A program made the translations under genes and the position numbers. 64,000 nucleotides of DNA from Mycolicibacterium wolinskyi (GTDB lineage Bacteria; Actinomycetota; Actinomycetes; Mycobacteriales; Mycobacteriaceae). The stretch is from assembly GCF_002101965.1 (NCBI RefSeq), contig NZ_LQQA01000012.1, positions 62,001-126,000 on the forward strand, in the 5' to 3' direction. This document shows positions 51,067 through 59,278 of the stretch, piece by piece (the first letter of the stretch is position 1; every line of letters starts with the position of its first letter). The notes under the pieces are model-generated. The model was not told the DNA's origin, did not search any database, and saw only the letters and a list, made by a program, of their open reading frames with translations.

Positions 51067-51405
51067 GCAGAGACCCGCCACCGCGCCCTCGATGAAACCT
51101 GCCGCGTGCTACGCCCGGGCGGCCAGGTCATCGCCGTCGACCTCGACCCGCCACCCACCGCCCGCGCCGTCTTCGATCTCTATATGCGGGTCGCCGAGCG
51201 ACCCCACGCCCGCGACGTGCTGGGCACCGGCCTGGCAGACGCGTTCACCGCCCACGGCCTGACCGTCACCTGCCACCAGCCCGCCCGCAGCTGGGCCCGA
51301 CCTTTCCAAATCGTCCACGCCCGGAAAGGGGCATCCGAACGGCGCGCGCCAGCCGCATCCTGCTCGCCACCACCCCGCAAACGCGCGCACCAAGACCCAC
51401 GATAG
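51067..51405 (+). pseudogene. SAM-dependent methyltransferase, C-terminal fragment
   Basis: From about 51067 the frame reads ETRHRALDETCRVLRPGGQV and AVDLDPPPTARAVFDLYM, then ARSWARPFQIVHARK, the C-terminal half of a UbiE-type methyltransferase. No start; it was joined to the cyclase fragment by a deletion or recombination. Confidence 0.6.
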
Positions 51406-51467
51406 CTCCGCCCACTCCCGGCAGACACGCCAGTCCATCGATGAATCGCCTTGACTAGTGCAGATAA

Positions 51468-51814
51468 GTGCGACCGTATCGATCGGTGAGGCCCTGGGTC
51501 GGATCGGTCACCATCGAAACACGCTGCCCCACTGGGAGAAACGCACTTGCCCATGCGGCGGACTCTGGGCCATAGCAGCCGACCGTCCAGCCTCGCTTAT
51601 GGGTCTCGGGTGCGTTGATACCGAGGATCCGGATGCGGAGTCGCCCACGGTCGTCGTGGCGGATGTCGACGGTATCGCCGTCGACTACTCGGACCACCGC
51701 GGCGTTAGTCCCACCGGCGGGGTCGGCGTTGCCGACAATGGGCGCGCAGGAGGGGACCAGGAGGCAGCAACCCAGAGCGAACACGAGGACAACAGCGCGC
51801 CGAATCAGGACCAT
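51468..51814 (-). pseudogene. Thermonuclease-like (SNase) gene, 5-prime half
   Basis: ATG 51814; lipoprotein-like signal (VVLVFALGCCLLVPSC), then VVRVVDGDTVDIRHDDRGRL, RILGINAPETHKRG and DRYGRT. The family active-site Arg/Asp/Glu region is readable. After CGCAC (51468-51472) the transposon adds a few codons to a stop at 51455. The remainder is at 43638-43844. Confidence 0.85.
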
Positions 51815-51913
51815 AGGCTCATTGTTTGCCCTGGACCTGGGGTTATTCCACATCCAAACCGCGACAATCGGGGATGTCGACGCACCGCGTGAAAGCTGGA
51901 ATACTTCGAAAGT

Positions 51914-52246
51914 GTGTTCGATAGCGTGTTCGATGACTGGTCGGGTGAGATTTGCGGGTACCGGACCCTGCACCTGGTGGACCGGCCGGTTCGCATCGAC
52001 ACGGCCAAGGCCTTCCCCGCTCTGGGCGCTGGCCCGCGTCGCGACGAACTTCCGATGTGGGTGAAGGCCGGCGGGTACTCGATCAGCGGGCCGTGGATGC
52101 CCGGACGCCAAATCGCATGGATCCGGCGCGCCAACGACGGCGCCTGGATCGCGGTGTGCCTTCTTCCGATCAGCAGCGGCAACGGCCACGAGCACACGAC
52201 GATGCAGCTCTGGCTCGAAGCCGACACCATCGCGCCGCTGGAATGA
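51914..52246 (+). CDS. Hypothetical protein
   Basis: 110 residues from GTG 51914. VDRPVRIDTAKAFPALGAGP, YSISGPWMPGRQIAWIRRAN and WIAVCLLPISSGNGHEHTTM. Beta-rich, no signal peptide, no family recognised. Confidence 0.55.
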   Translation: MFDSVFDDWSGEICGYRTLHLVDRPVRIDTAKAFPALGAGPRRDELPMWVKAGGYSISGPWMPGRQIAWIRRANDGAWIAVCLLPISSGNGHEHTTMQLWLEADTIAPLE

Positions 52247-52308
52247 ACATCAGTGCTGCGCGCAGGGTGAGTGGTGGGAGTAGCACGATCCGCCTACAGT
52301 CGGCATCC

Positions 52309-52575
52309 ATGACGAGACTTCGCGACCGCGACCGGATGCTCGAAACCCTCCGAAGGGATCTCGTTGCCGCCGAATCATGTTGCAGTGCCACTGATTTTCG
52401 GCGGCTACGACATGCGGTTGACCGGTTCGCCGACCGGTCAGACGTTGACACTCCGATGGCCGAGCGGGATCACCTCCGAACAGGAATAGGTGTGTTGCGC
52501 GATATGGCGCGGGCAGTCGAGCGCCACACCGGCCGTTGGCCTGATCAGGCCGAGTGGCTGCCTCTGCCGACGTAG
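52309..52575 (+). CDS. Small helical hypothetical protein
   Basis: 88 residues. RDRDRMLETLRRDLVAAESC and FRRLRHAVDRFADRSDVDTP, then RDMARAVERHTGRWPDQAEW. Likely a helical bundle. No family recognised. Confidence 0.5.
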   Translation: MTRLRDRDRMLETLRRDLVAAESCCSATDFRRLRHAVDRFADRSDVDTPMAERDHLRTGIGVLRDMARAVERHTGRWPDQAEWLPLPT

Positions 52576-52603
52576 CGCGCGCTTTCAGGCGCAAGACGTC
52601 TCA

Positions 52604-53200
52604 CTAGTCGGTGGCGTCTGCCGCCGGCGCCGGCGTTGGTAGCGCCTGCAGCCAAATGCGAGCCCCCCAAATCGCAAGCACGCCGAGCAGCGGCGGACCG
52701 AATAGAACCAGTGCGGCAAGAACCGGGCCGTCCGCAGGATGTTGATTGATCGCCCTGCCTATTGGGTAAAGCGCAAAGTTCCAGGCGGGAAATAGAACAG
52801 CAGCAATCTTTCCGAGGGACGATCTTACGACCTTACGATCCGTTGTGGAAAGCACGGTATTCGCCCATTTTAGAACCGCGGCTAACCCTGCGAGCACAAG
52901 GCAGTAGACCAATGCGTACACCCCTATCGCCGAGCCCAACGTGATGGCTCTCCGAGCTTCCTCGATGTCCGCACTACTGAGATTCCGAGGCGCAGCCACA
53001 AGATAATTGTGTACGACGTCTGCAGATACGAGCGCGAGAGCCACGTACGTGGCAGCGTCCATAGTTTTGGCGACAACCACGAACCTGGGACGATTGGAAA
53101 TCGCTACCAGCTTGGCCAAGCCTTGCGCGGCGGCGTGCGGTATTGCCACAAGTGCAATGAGCTTCCCGACCAGTGCCCACATTTCTACCGATGTATCCAT
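52604..53200 (-). CDS. Four-helix membrane protein
   Basis: 198 residues from ATG 53200 with GGGGGGAA upstream. Hydrophobic segments at ~6-25, 43-62, 88-112 and 165-190 (GSAIGVYALVYCLVLAGLAA; VLAALVLFGPPLLGVLAIWG). No family recognised. Base composition is less GC-rich than its neighbours, suggesting separate acquisition. Confidence 0.6.
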   Translation of the reverse strand: MDTSVEMWALVGKLIALVAIPHAAAQGLAKLVAISNRPRFVVVAKTMDAATYVALALVSADVVHNYLVAAPRNLSSADIEEARRAITLGSAIGVYALVYCLVLAGLAAVLKWANTVLSTTDRKVVRSSLGKIAAVLFPAWNFALYPIGRAINQHPADGPVLAALVLFGPPLLGVLAIWGARIWLQALPTPAPAADATD

Positions 53201-53280
53201 TTCCCCCCACTTAGAATGACATTTGGATAGTTTTGTCACGTGACGCCAGGCCGTGAATTCTTCCTACCTGGAATGACTGA

Positions 53281-53784
53281 TTAGCGAACGTCGGACATCA
53301 TCCATTCATCCCAGTTGCGCGCTAGGTGGGCGTCTGCCGTGGCGATCTCGCCGTCGGTGAGAGCCTCGCGGAGGCTTTGTCGGATCAGCGCCCGAATCTC
53401 ATCAGCGCGCACCGGTCGACCGATGCCGGCGGCCAACCGCACGGTGTAGTCGCTGACAATCTGCATGAACAGAGCCGCGTCGGTGCGCCAGGCCCAGCCA
53501 AGGACGCGGCCCATGATGCCGCCGGCGCTGTAGAGTTCGCCGCCATTCTTCTTGCAGTCCTTGACGATCCAGTCAACCTCTCGCTGCACCAGCGCTTGGA
53601 GCATCGACGTCAGCACGTAGGCGTCGTCGATGATCCGGGCGGTCGCCGGCACCAGGTGGGCCACGACATTCGCACCGGACACGATGTGCGCAGTTTGCCC
53701 TGCTTGAGCTTCGGAGACCAGTGCGTTGAACTTCGTCTTCGCATCGGTGATCGAACGCATTCTTGTCGGGTTCAAGACGACCAT
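53281..53784 (-). CDS. Phd/YefM-type antitoxin-like protein with long C-terminal extension
   Basis: 167 residues. MRSITDAKTKFNALVSEAQA and HIVSGANVVAHLVPA form the Phd/YefM DNA-binding part. About 110 further residues (MLQALVQREVDWIVKDCKKN and EIRALIRQSLREALTDGEIA) are helical and unfamiliar. No toxin gene follows; 53201-53280 is too short. Either an orphan antitoxin or a fused regulator. Confidence 0.65.
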   Translation of the reverse strand: MVVLNPTRMRSITDAKTKFNALVSEAQAGQTAHIVSGANVVAHLVPATARIIDDAYVLTSMLQALVQREVDWIVKDCKKNGGELYSAGGIMGRVLGWAWRTDAALFMQIVSDYTVRLAAGIGRPVRADEIRALIRQSLREALTDGEIATADAHLARNWDEWMMSDVR

Positions 53785-53801
53785 AAGGCGACGGTACCAC
53801 C

Positions 53802-53952
53802 CATGACTCGTATTCAGGTGCATTTGTAGACGTACATATCGACCTGATTTCAGACCTGAATAAAGATCCGATAAGCTATCTTATGTCAGTTAAGCGCCAC
53901 TTAACGGCAGCGATTAGCGCCTATTGACAGGGTCGCGCATACCCCTCATGCT
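53802..53952 (+). promoter_or_regulatory. Promoter and operator region of the HTH-led operon
   Basis: TTGACA (53924-53929) and CATGCT (53947-53952) with a 17-nt spacer place the start of RNA at or next to the ATG at 53959, implying a leaderless mRNA. GTTAAG/CTTAAC (53889-53905) and ATTCAGGT with ACCTGAAT further left are inverted repeats that could bind the HTH protein or the Phd-like protein. Confidence 0.65.
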
Positions 53953-53958
53953 GGGTGA

Positions 53959-55164
53959 ATGCCATCCAGCAGTCGCTTGGTCGATCTGATCGACTGGTAC
54001 AAGAATGCTCATCCGGAGGTCACGGACGCCGAGATCGCACGACGGGCCGGCGTGACCCGGGCGAACCTGTCTCAGTGGCGCTCCAACGGTGTGCGTGGAT
54101 GGCCGGCGCGGGCCACGCTCGACGCGTTGGCCGTCACGATCGGCCGGCCATATCGAGAAGTGCTCGACGCGGTATTAGTCGATAGCGGCTACGCGGACAC
54201 CGGCAGCAATTCAGGCACCGCCGCACGGCCGTACCAGGTGGTCCTCGACGACGCGGTGCGAGTGCTCACCGAAGCCGCCAGACTCACCAACCAGCCGGTA
54301 CGTCAAAAGACCAATGGCTCTTGGGAACCCGACCTCGATGCCGATGGCATACCGATCGATTGGGCCGCGTTCGTCACCACCGCTCTCGCCGGCGCGGCCG
54401 CCAACATCGGTGGCATTGACGCGATCTTGGCAGGCCGGCCCGGCTCCTGGGAAGCCGACGTGGTTCGCGATGCCCTCAATGCCGCTGTGGGCCACGATGA
54501 ATGGGATCTGTGGCGCCACCGCACCGAACCGGTCAACGTCGTCGTCCACCCCGAACGGATCCTGTTCGATATGGATTCGTCTGCGTGGTTCGACGAATTC
54601 GACGCTGCCGAGACTGAACTGCAACGCCGCGAAAACGCGATCAGGCCCAGCCATACATACAGCTACCCTGGCCACGAGCTCACCGAGCAAATGCGGGCCT
54701 ACTACACAGATCTAGGTGTCGAGATCATCGACGGTCCTCCCCCACCGCTCCCAACGGTCGAGGAGATCGAGGCAGCGATGGCGGCCGAACGGGAGAACCC
54801 CACCGAACTCACCCCCGAAGAGCAAGCGACCGAGGACGCCCTAGCAGCCATAGAAACACTGAGCAACCGCCTGGAAGCCCTCCAGCGCGAAGAACTCGCC
54901 GAATACGGGCAACGGCTCGCCCAGGCCGTCAGAGAACGTCTCACGGCACTTGAGCTGCCCGTCCCGGTGACCGTCTCGGTCGACCTCGACACCCCATGGG
55001 ACCAGGCCCCAGATAGCCCACTTGAGGCGTGGGCCACCGGAGCGATCGAACGGGCGATCGCCGCGGCGATCGCCGAAACCCCAACACCTGACACACTTCC
55101 CGGCACACCCCTGGAGCGGGCCGAAGCAGCCCTCGCCGGCGAGAACGGATCCACCGATGAATGA
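53959..55164 (+). CDS. HTH protein with long acidic C-terminal part
   Basis: 401 residues. LIDWYKNAHPEVTDAEIARR, AGVTRANLSQWRSNG and ATLDALAVTIGRPYREVLDA form an XRE-type HTH at ~6-70. The rest includes a coiled part (DALAAIETLSNRLEALQREE) and an Ala/Glu-rich end. First gene of a coupled operon to 56640; probably its autoregulator. Confidence 0.6.
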   Translation: MPSSSRLVDLIDWYKNAHPEVTDAEIARRAGVTRANLSQWRSNGVRGWPARATLDALAVTIGRPYREVLDAVLVDSGYADTGSNSGTAARPYQVVLDDAVRVLTEAARLTNQPVRQKTNGSWEPDLDADGIPIDWAAFVTTALAGAAANIGGIDAILAGRPGSWEADVVRDALNAAVGHDEWDLWRHRTEPVNVVVHPERILFDMDSSAWFDEFDAAETELQRRENAIRPSHTYSYPGHELTEQMRAYYTDLGVEIIDGPPPPLPTVEEIEAAMAAERENPTELTPEEQATEDALAAIETLSNRLEALQREELAEYGQRLAQAVRERLTALELPVPVTVSVDLDTPWDQAPDSPLEAWATGAIERAIAAAIAETPTPDTLPGTPLERAEAALAGENGSTDE

Positions 55165-55633
55165 ACCCGAACTCGCCAAGCTGTCGGAAGCCTCAGACCA
55201 GTGTGGGATCCCCGTCGACGTCCTCAAGATCATGGCGGCCGACGATCTACTCCCCCAGGTCGTCCGCGGCCGCGGCGGCCATGTGTACTTCCCACGGGAC
55301 TCCATCCCAACGTGGAACGAATGCGTCAAGCTGCTCGAAGAACAACGCGACCGCCACCTTCGCCGCGCAGCGGCAATGCTGCGCCGCCTGGAAACCGAAC
55401 TCGAGGCGGTCGGTAACGACATCAACGAAGCACGTGAACAACCGCGACAGACCCTCGGGATCGATCTGATGAGCTTCGGGCACTGGCCATACCAACGCGG
55501 CGCAACCCTCACCCACGGGCAGCCGATCATCAGCAGTGCATTGGAACAGTTCGCATTGGAACGCCTGGCGATCGTCCGCTACCACGACGCCTATCTCGAC
55601 GCGCTCGCCTTCAACGGCCGCAAAGAACCATGA
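55157..55633 (+). CDS. MerR-like HTH/coiled-coil protein
   Basis: 158 residues from ATG 55157, overlapping the previous gene by 8 nt. LSEASDQCGIPVDVLKIMAA and RGRGGHVYFPRDSIPTWNEC look like a MerR/excisionase-type winged HTH, followed by a coiled coil (RDRHLRRAAAMLRRLETELE). Function unknown. Confidence 0.55.
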   Translation: MNEPELAKLSEASDQCGIPVDVLKIMAADDLLPQVVRGRGGHVYFPRDSIPTWNECVKLLEEQRDRHLRRAAAMLRRLETELEAVGNDINEAREQPRQTLGIDLMSFGHWPYQRGATLTHGQPIISSALEQFALERLAIVRYHDAYLDALAFNGRKEP

Positions 55634-55806
55634 GTGACGGCTACTGGGTGGTCAGCGTCAACCGAGACACCGGCGAGGCCACAACATCAGACCGGATCGA
55701 CGACAAAGACAAGGCATGGGAGGAAGCAACAAAGCTGGAGAGACCCAACATCTTCACTACGGTCGTCCCGCGCCGCCACGGAGCGCCGCGACGCGACCAG
55801 CCCTAG
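55630..55806 (+). CDS. 58-residue protein
   Basis: ATGA overlap with the preceding stop. SDGYWVVSVNRDTGEATTSD and DKDKAWEEATKLERPNIFTT then a basic tail. Coupling and codon use support it. No family recognised. Confidence 0.5.
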   Translation: MSDGYWVVSVNRDTGEATTSDRIDDKDKAWEEATKLERPNIFTTVVPRRHGAPRRDQP

Positions 55807-55843
55807 ACCGCACGTCAACCCACTGGAGAGAGCGGCTCTTACG

Positions 55844-56461
55844 ATGACTGACCGTCCGCGCACCGATCCCGAGCAACCGGCCACCGGCCACCACCGAACA
55901 CCCAATTGGCTTCGCGAAGCTGCGGCCGGCTTGACGGAGCGCGTGAGCAAGCGCGGGATGACTCTGACCGTCGAGATCGCGGAATCGTTTCTGAGAGAAC
56001 AAAACCACTCCACCGCTCGCGAGCTCGGCATCGATGAGCGCAACTCCCGGCAGTACCTCGACGACGACACTCTCGACGAGCTCGCTGACGAGCTCGTGTC
56101 CACCTTCGCCGACGAAGCGCCGGGAAGTAACCTGTTTGACCTTCCACGGACCGCCCACATCAGCGTGGCCAACCTCGGCCGGCTCATCGCCGGCCTTGCC
56201 GAGGCCATCCAGTTCTACGGAACTTTCCGACAGATCGACGATGCCGATCGGCGCGCCAGAATCCATGAGATCGCCCAGCTCTTGTCGCTGGTGGGCCTGA
56301 TTCAGTCCGATCACACCGTTGGCCCGGTGGCCGCTCCCCCGGCGATGCTTGCACGGATTGCGCGGACATTGACCACCGTCGCCGACCTCACTGACAACGA
56401 CGACCTCGCCGCGGCGCTGCGCCGCGATGCGATGCGAGCCCGGTCCGGATCGAAGTCGTGA
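55844..56461 (+). CDS. Hypothetical helical protein
   Basis: 205 residues from ATG 55844. GMTLTVEIAESFLREQNHST, DDDTLDELADELVSTFADEA, VANLGRLIAGLAEAIQFYGT and a final charged helix. No family recognised. GTGA overlap with the next gene. Confidence 0.55.
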   Translation: MTDRPRTDPEQPATGHHRTPNWLREAAAGLTERVSKRGMTLTVEIAESFLREQNHSTARELGIDERNSRQYLDDDTLDELADELVSTFADEAPGSNLFDLPRTAHISVANLGRLIAGLAEAIQFYGTFRQIDDADRRARIHEIAQLLSLVGLIQSDHTVGPVAAPPAMLARIARTLTTVADLTDNDDLAAALRRDAMRARSGSKS

Positions 56462-56640
56462 GCGCGGCGTTGGACCTCGACGACCTCGTCGATCTCTCGC
56501 ACGTGATCCAACAAGTCGTCGGCCGCTCGCTCAGCCCTGACGAGTCCTCGCGCCTGAAGACCGCATATCAAACTGCTGGGTCGCCGGCCGGCGCCACACT
56601 CCACACGCTGCGGACCGCGCTGGAGCAATCCCCACGGTGA
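56458..56640 (+). CDS. 60-residue helical protein
   Basis: GTG start overlapping the previous stop by 4 nt. LDLDDLVDLSHVIQQVVGRS and ATLHTLRTALEQSPR. Last gene of the coupled operon. Unknown. Confidence 0.5.
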   Translation: MSAALDLDDLVDLSHVIQQVVGRSLSPDESSRLKTAYQTAGSPAGATLHTLRTALEQSPR

Positions 56641-56800
56641 GCGCAACGCCTACCGCTTAGCCCCAGGTCATGGTGTGTTTCTCCGGTTCGATGTCGTGGC
56701 TTGTCAGACCGGGGAGCGAAGATGTATCCATGGGCAAACCTTGCAAGCACCCCGTCCGCCCGGACGGTCCTGTCGTGCCGGCAGCTGCAGGCGGCACGCG

Positions 56801-57067
56801 ATGAGTGAACCGACCGGTGCCGACCCGCGGGTCCGGGTAGCGCCGAAGCGCCGCGACGTGAAACTAGGCGACTTGACGATCCTTGTTCGCGTCCCCGGCA
56901 ATCCTGTTGCGACAGCGACTTTCACCGCAGACGAGGCCGATGAGGCGCAGCGGTACGCCGATGAGCACGCCGCTGCCGGCGCCGTCGTCGTACCGCTGCC
57001 GGGATCGATTCCGGATCCTGCGTGGGACTGGGAAACCAAGACATGGGTTTCCAGGACGGGCGACTGA
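56801..57067 (+). CDS. Small hypothetical protein
   Basis: 88 residues. VKLGDLTILVRVPGNPVATA, EADEAQRYADEHAAAGAVVV and DPAWDWETKTWVSRTGD. Alpha-beta, no family recognised. Followed 19 bp later by the HEAGH protein. Confidence 0.5.
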   Translation: MSEPTGADPRVRVAPKRRDVKLGDLTILVRVPGNPVATATFTADEADEAQRYADEHAAAGAVVVPLPGSIPDPAWDWETKTWVSRTGD

Positions 57068-57086
57068 GCGAGGCGGGGGCGCCTGT

Positions 57087-57689
57087 ATGCGCGATGAGAA
57101 AGCGGTGATCACCCACCATGAAGCCGGCCATGCCGTCGCTGCGCTGATGACGGTCGCCGGCGATCTCGAAGGCCCGGTGTCGGCTTGCATTGTGGCCGGC
57201 CGCGGCACTGGCAATACCAAGATCAACGACTGGGTGATTGATGAGCCGGTGCAGGCCGCGTTTGTCTTCTATGCGGGCCCGTGGGCGGAGGCTCGCGTGC
57301 AATGGCGGCAACCTGCCCTTGAGGGTTTGGACGACACCGACGCCAGCGGAAGATCGTTCCGCATGGCTGTCAGAGCGGCCTTCCTGGAAGGCGTCGGCCG
57401 GACGGGCGATCTCGCCTATTACAACGGAATGGCGAAGATCGATTCCAGCATCCCCGAGAGGGAAACGGATTGGTCCCGCGCACTGGAACGCGCGTGGCCA
57501 GTCATCGGAGCGTTGGCGAAGGCGCTGCGGGACGGATTGGACGCCGCTGAGCCAGGACCACACCCGTACGCCGAATTGCCGGACAACGACGGCCTCACAG
57601 CGACGCGATACGAGATCGCCGGCGACGACGTCGTGGCGTTGGTGCAGCCGCAACTCGAAGCACGCGGGATCTGGCGCTCGGTCACGTAG
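57087..57689 (+). CDS. M41-like HEAGH metalloprotease-type protein
   Basis: 200 residues. HEAGH at 11-15 (ITHHEAGHAVAALM) is the zinc motif of FtsH-like M41 peptidases, but there is no AAA domain. DEPVQAAFVFYAGPWAEARV and a late acidic residue region could supply the third ligand. Such stand-alone proteins are common on actinobacterial mobile DNA; activity is unproven. Confidence 0.65.
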   Translation: MRDEKAVITHHEAGHAVAALMTVAGDLEGPVSACIVAGRGTGNTKINDWVIDEPVQAAFVFYAGPWAEARVQWRQPALEGLDDTDASGRSFRMAVRAAFLEGVGRTGDLAYYNGMAKIDSSIPERETDWSRALERAWPVIGALAKALRDGLDAAEPGPHPYAELPDNDGLTATRYEIAGDDVVALVQPQLEARGIWRSVT

Positions 57690-59278
57690 CTCGTGCGCCG
57701 GCTGTCCTGAGTTGCCGGTCTCCGGCTGTTAAGGGTTTGCCGCGGCCGAAACCGACCCGAAGCACGGATCCGCGCGAGGACCACTCCCCTACCCCACCGT
57801 CGATGTCTGCCCTGTGCAGGAGCTTCGTGCTCACCGGTGTTTCGGACCGGACAGCCCCCGCATATCACCACACGTCGCGGATCCAGCCACCTGCAAAAAC
57901 AGTCTGGCGGCCACGTACAGGCCCCAACATCACGCTGAGCTATAGGCAACACCCGCCGAGCACTCCGAAACGCCTGAGCGGATACCAGAGCCCATTCTTG
58001 TGTGTTCCAGGTTCCGGCGGGGTACACACTTCCGACAAAAGGCCTGGTGGGAGGTATTCGGCGGCGCGGGTTCGCGGAGCCGCTCCCCTACTCAGCGGGC
58101 GGTGCGCACAATGGGCTGTCGTGCGCGGGCACGCGTTGCGTTACAGGCTGCGATCCCCATTCCAAACTGCATGGTGTGCCGCGTCTCTCGGCACACTGGT
58201 GGGGATACCGCCGCTGTGATGTTCAACGGAATACGTTGCGGGACGGCGTGACATGTAAGCACACCGGCGCGGTACCGAGCATTGGCACGGACGGGTAACC
58301 GAATAGTGCATCCACTGCGATGCGTGGCATGACGCTGCGCCACGCTCGCCACGGACAAGCCGATATCGCCTCCTATTGGCAGGCGGATTGGCCCGGCAGT
58401 CTGGTCAGCGATGCGAGCGTGGACTGTCGCGCTCGTGCTAGTCAGTATCCGATAGCGGGCGGTGGAGACCGTGGATGGCGACATTGGTCCGCACGGCCGA
58501 TGACGGATCATTCTCGACATTGCCGTTCGAGTGCCGCGCCACGCTCCGCGAGCAGCGTTGGTCAACATCGCGATACACGCGACACGCCGTGTCGTGAAAA
58601 ATATTTCTGGTGCCACCCGATGGGCAGCCTGACCAACGATTGCGGTCACTGCGCGGTGTCCTATGCGATAGCTGTTATCCACCACGGCTCCCTGCATCGG
58701 GTGCCGCCAAACGCGAACGCAGGTGGACATCCGACCAGCCCTCACGGTATCGCGCAACATATGTGGCCATACCTGCAGCAAGGTATGCAGCCTGGCACCT
58801 AGTCAGGTATTGAGTCAGGTATCCAGCCGCATGCGTAACGGGGTGTGACAGGTGACCTGACATGGGGGTTTGCACTCGGTATGGCAGGCCATCATGCACC
58901 GAACTGCATGCCGTGTGCGCCTGCGAGTGGGCGCAAATGCTCGCGCGACGCCATGGCCAACAGCTTGACGACAAGCGCGTACACGCGTCGACGGGGTTAC
59001 GTGCTCCGGGATCGAGGTTCGCACGCGGCATCACGCATGCGGCCCGACGGGGATCATCGCCACGTTTGCTGCAGATCGACGTACAGGTGGTGATGGCCGG
59101 GCACTGATTGGCGGCTTGGCCCGGTGTCATGCGCTGAGGCGTGCGTGGCATCGCCTGGCGTGTCGCATTGGCCGCCTTAGACTTTGTGAACCATGAGCGT
59201 GCATGGTGTGCGGCACCTTCGGCGGTGCTGTTCAGCAGGCGCGCAGAACCCCCGATACTCGCAGAGTGAGGCGCCCGC
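57690..59278. other. 1.6-kb non-coding region with short repeats before parA
   Basis: No convincing gene on either strand: the open frames lack ribosome sites and mycobacterial codon pattern. Features seen are a 7-1-7 perfect inverted repeat CGACACG-C-CGTGTCG (58580-58594), an AGGTAT cluster (58768-58822), a TTATCCACC-like DnaA box near 58675 and many CATGC/GCATG words. A partition site or replication origin is the likely content. Confidence 0.5.
58768..58822. repeat. AGGTAT repeat cluster, candidate parS or iterons
   Basis: CATACCT and AGGTATG form an inverted repeat (58768-58787), followed by two direct copies of AGTCAGGTAT at 58801 and 58813, 12 bp apart. Four related sites within 55 bp, upstream of parA. 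Confidence 0.5.

Larger units (their letters stand above)
43845..51467. mobile_element. 7.6-kb tyrosine-recombinase transposon carrying metal-resistance genes
   Basis: Flanked by GTGCG at 43840-43844 and 51468-51472, exactly where the SNase gene is split. The ends carry imperfect inverted repeats: TTAACTGCACT at 43846-43856 and AGTGCAGATAA at 51457-51467 (10 of 11 match). It encodes two tyrosine recombinases at the left end, then CmtR/P1B-ATPase, a methyltransferase-like membrane protein, and cyclase and methyltransferase fragments. The right ~60 bp hold no gene. Confidence 0.85.

Noticed and set aside
58000..59100. Several 60-230-codon frames in the region before parA
   Set aside because: No ribosome sites, mixed codon use, all overlapping on both strands; consistent with non-coding DNA.
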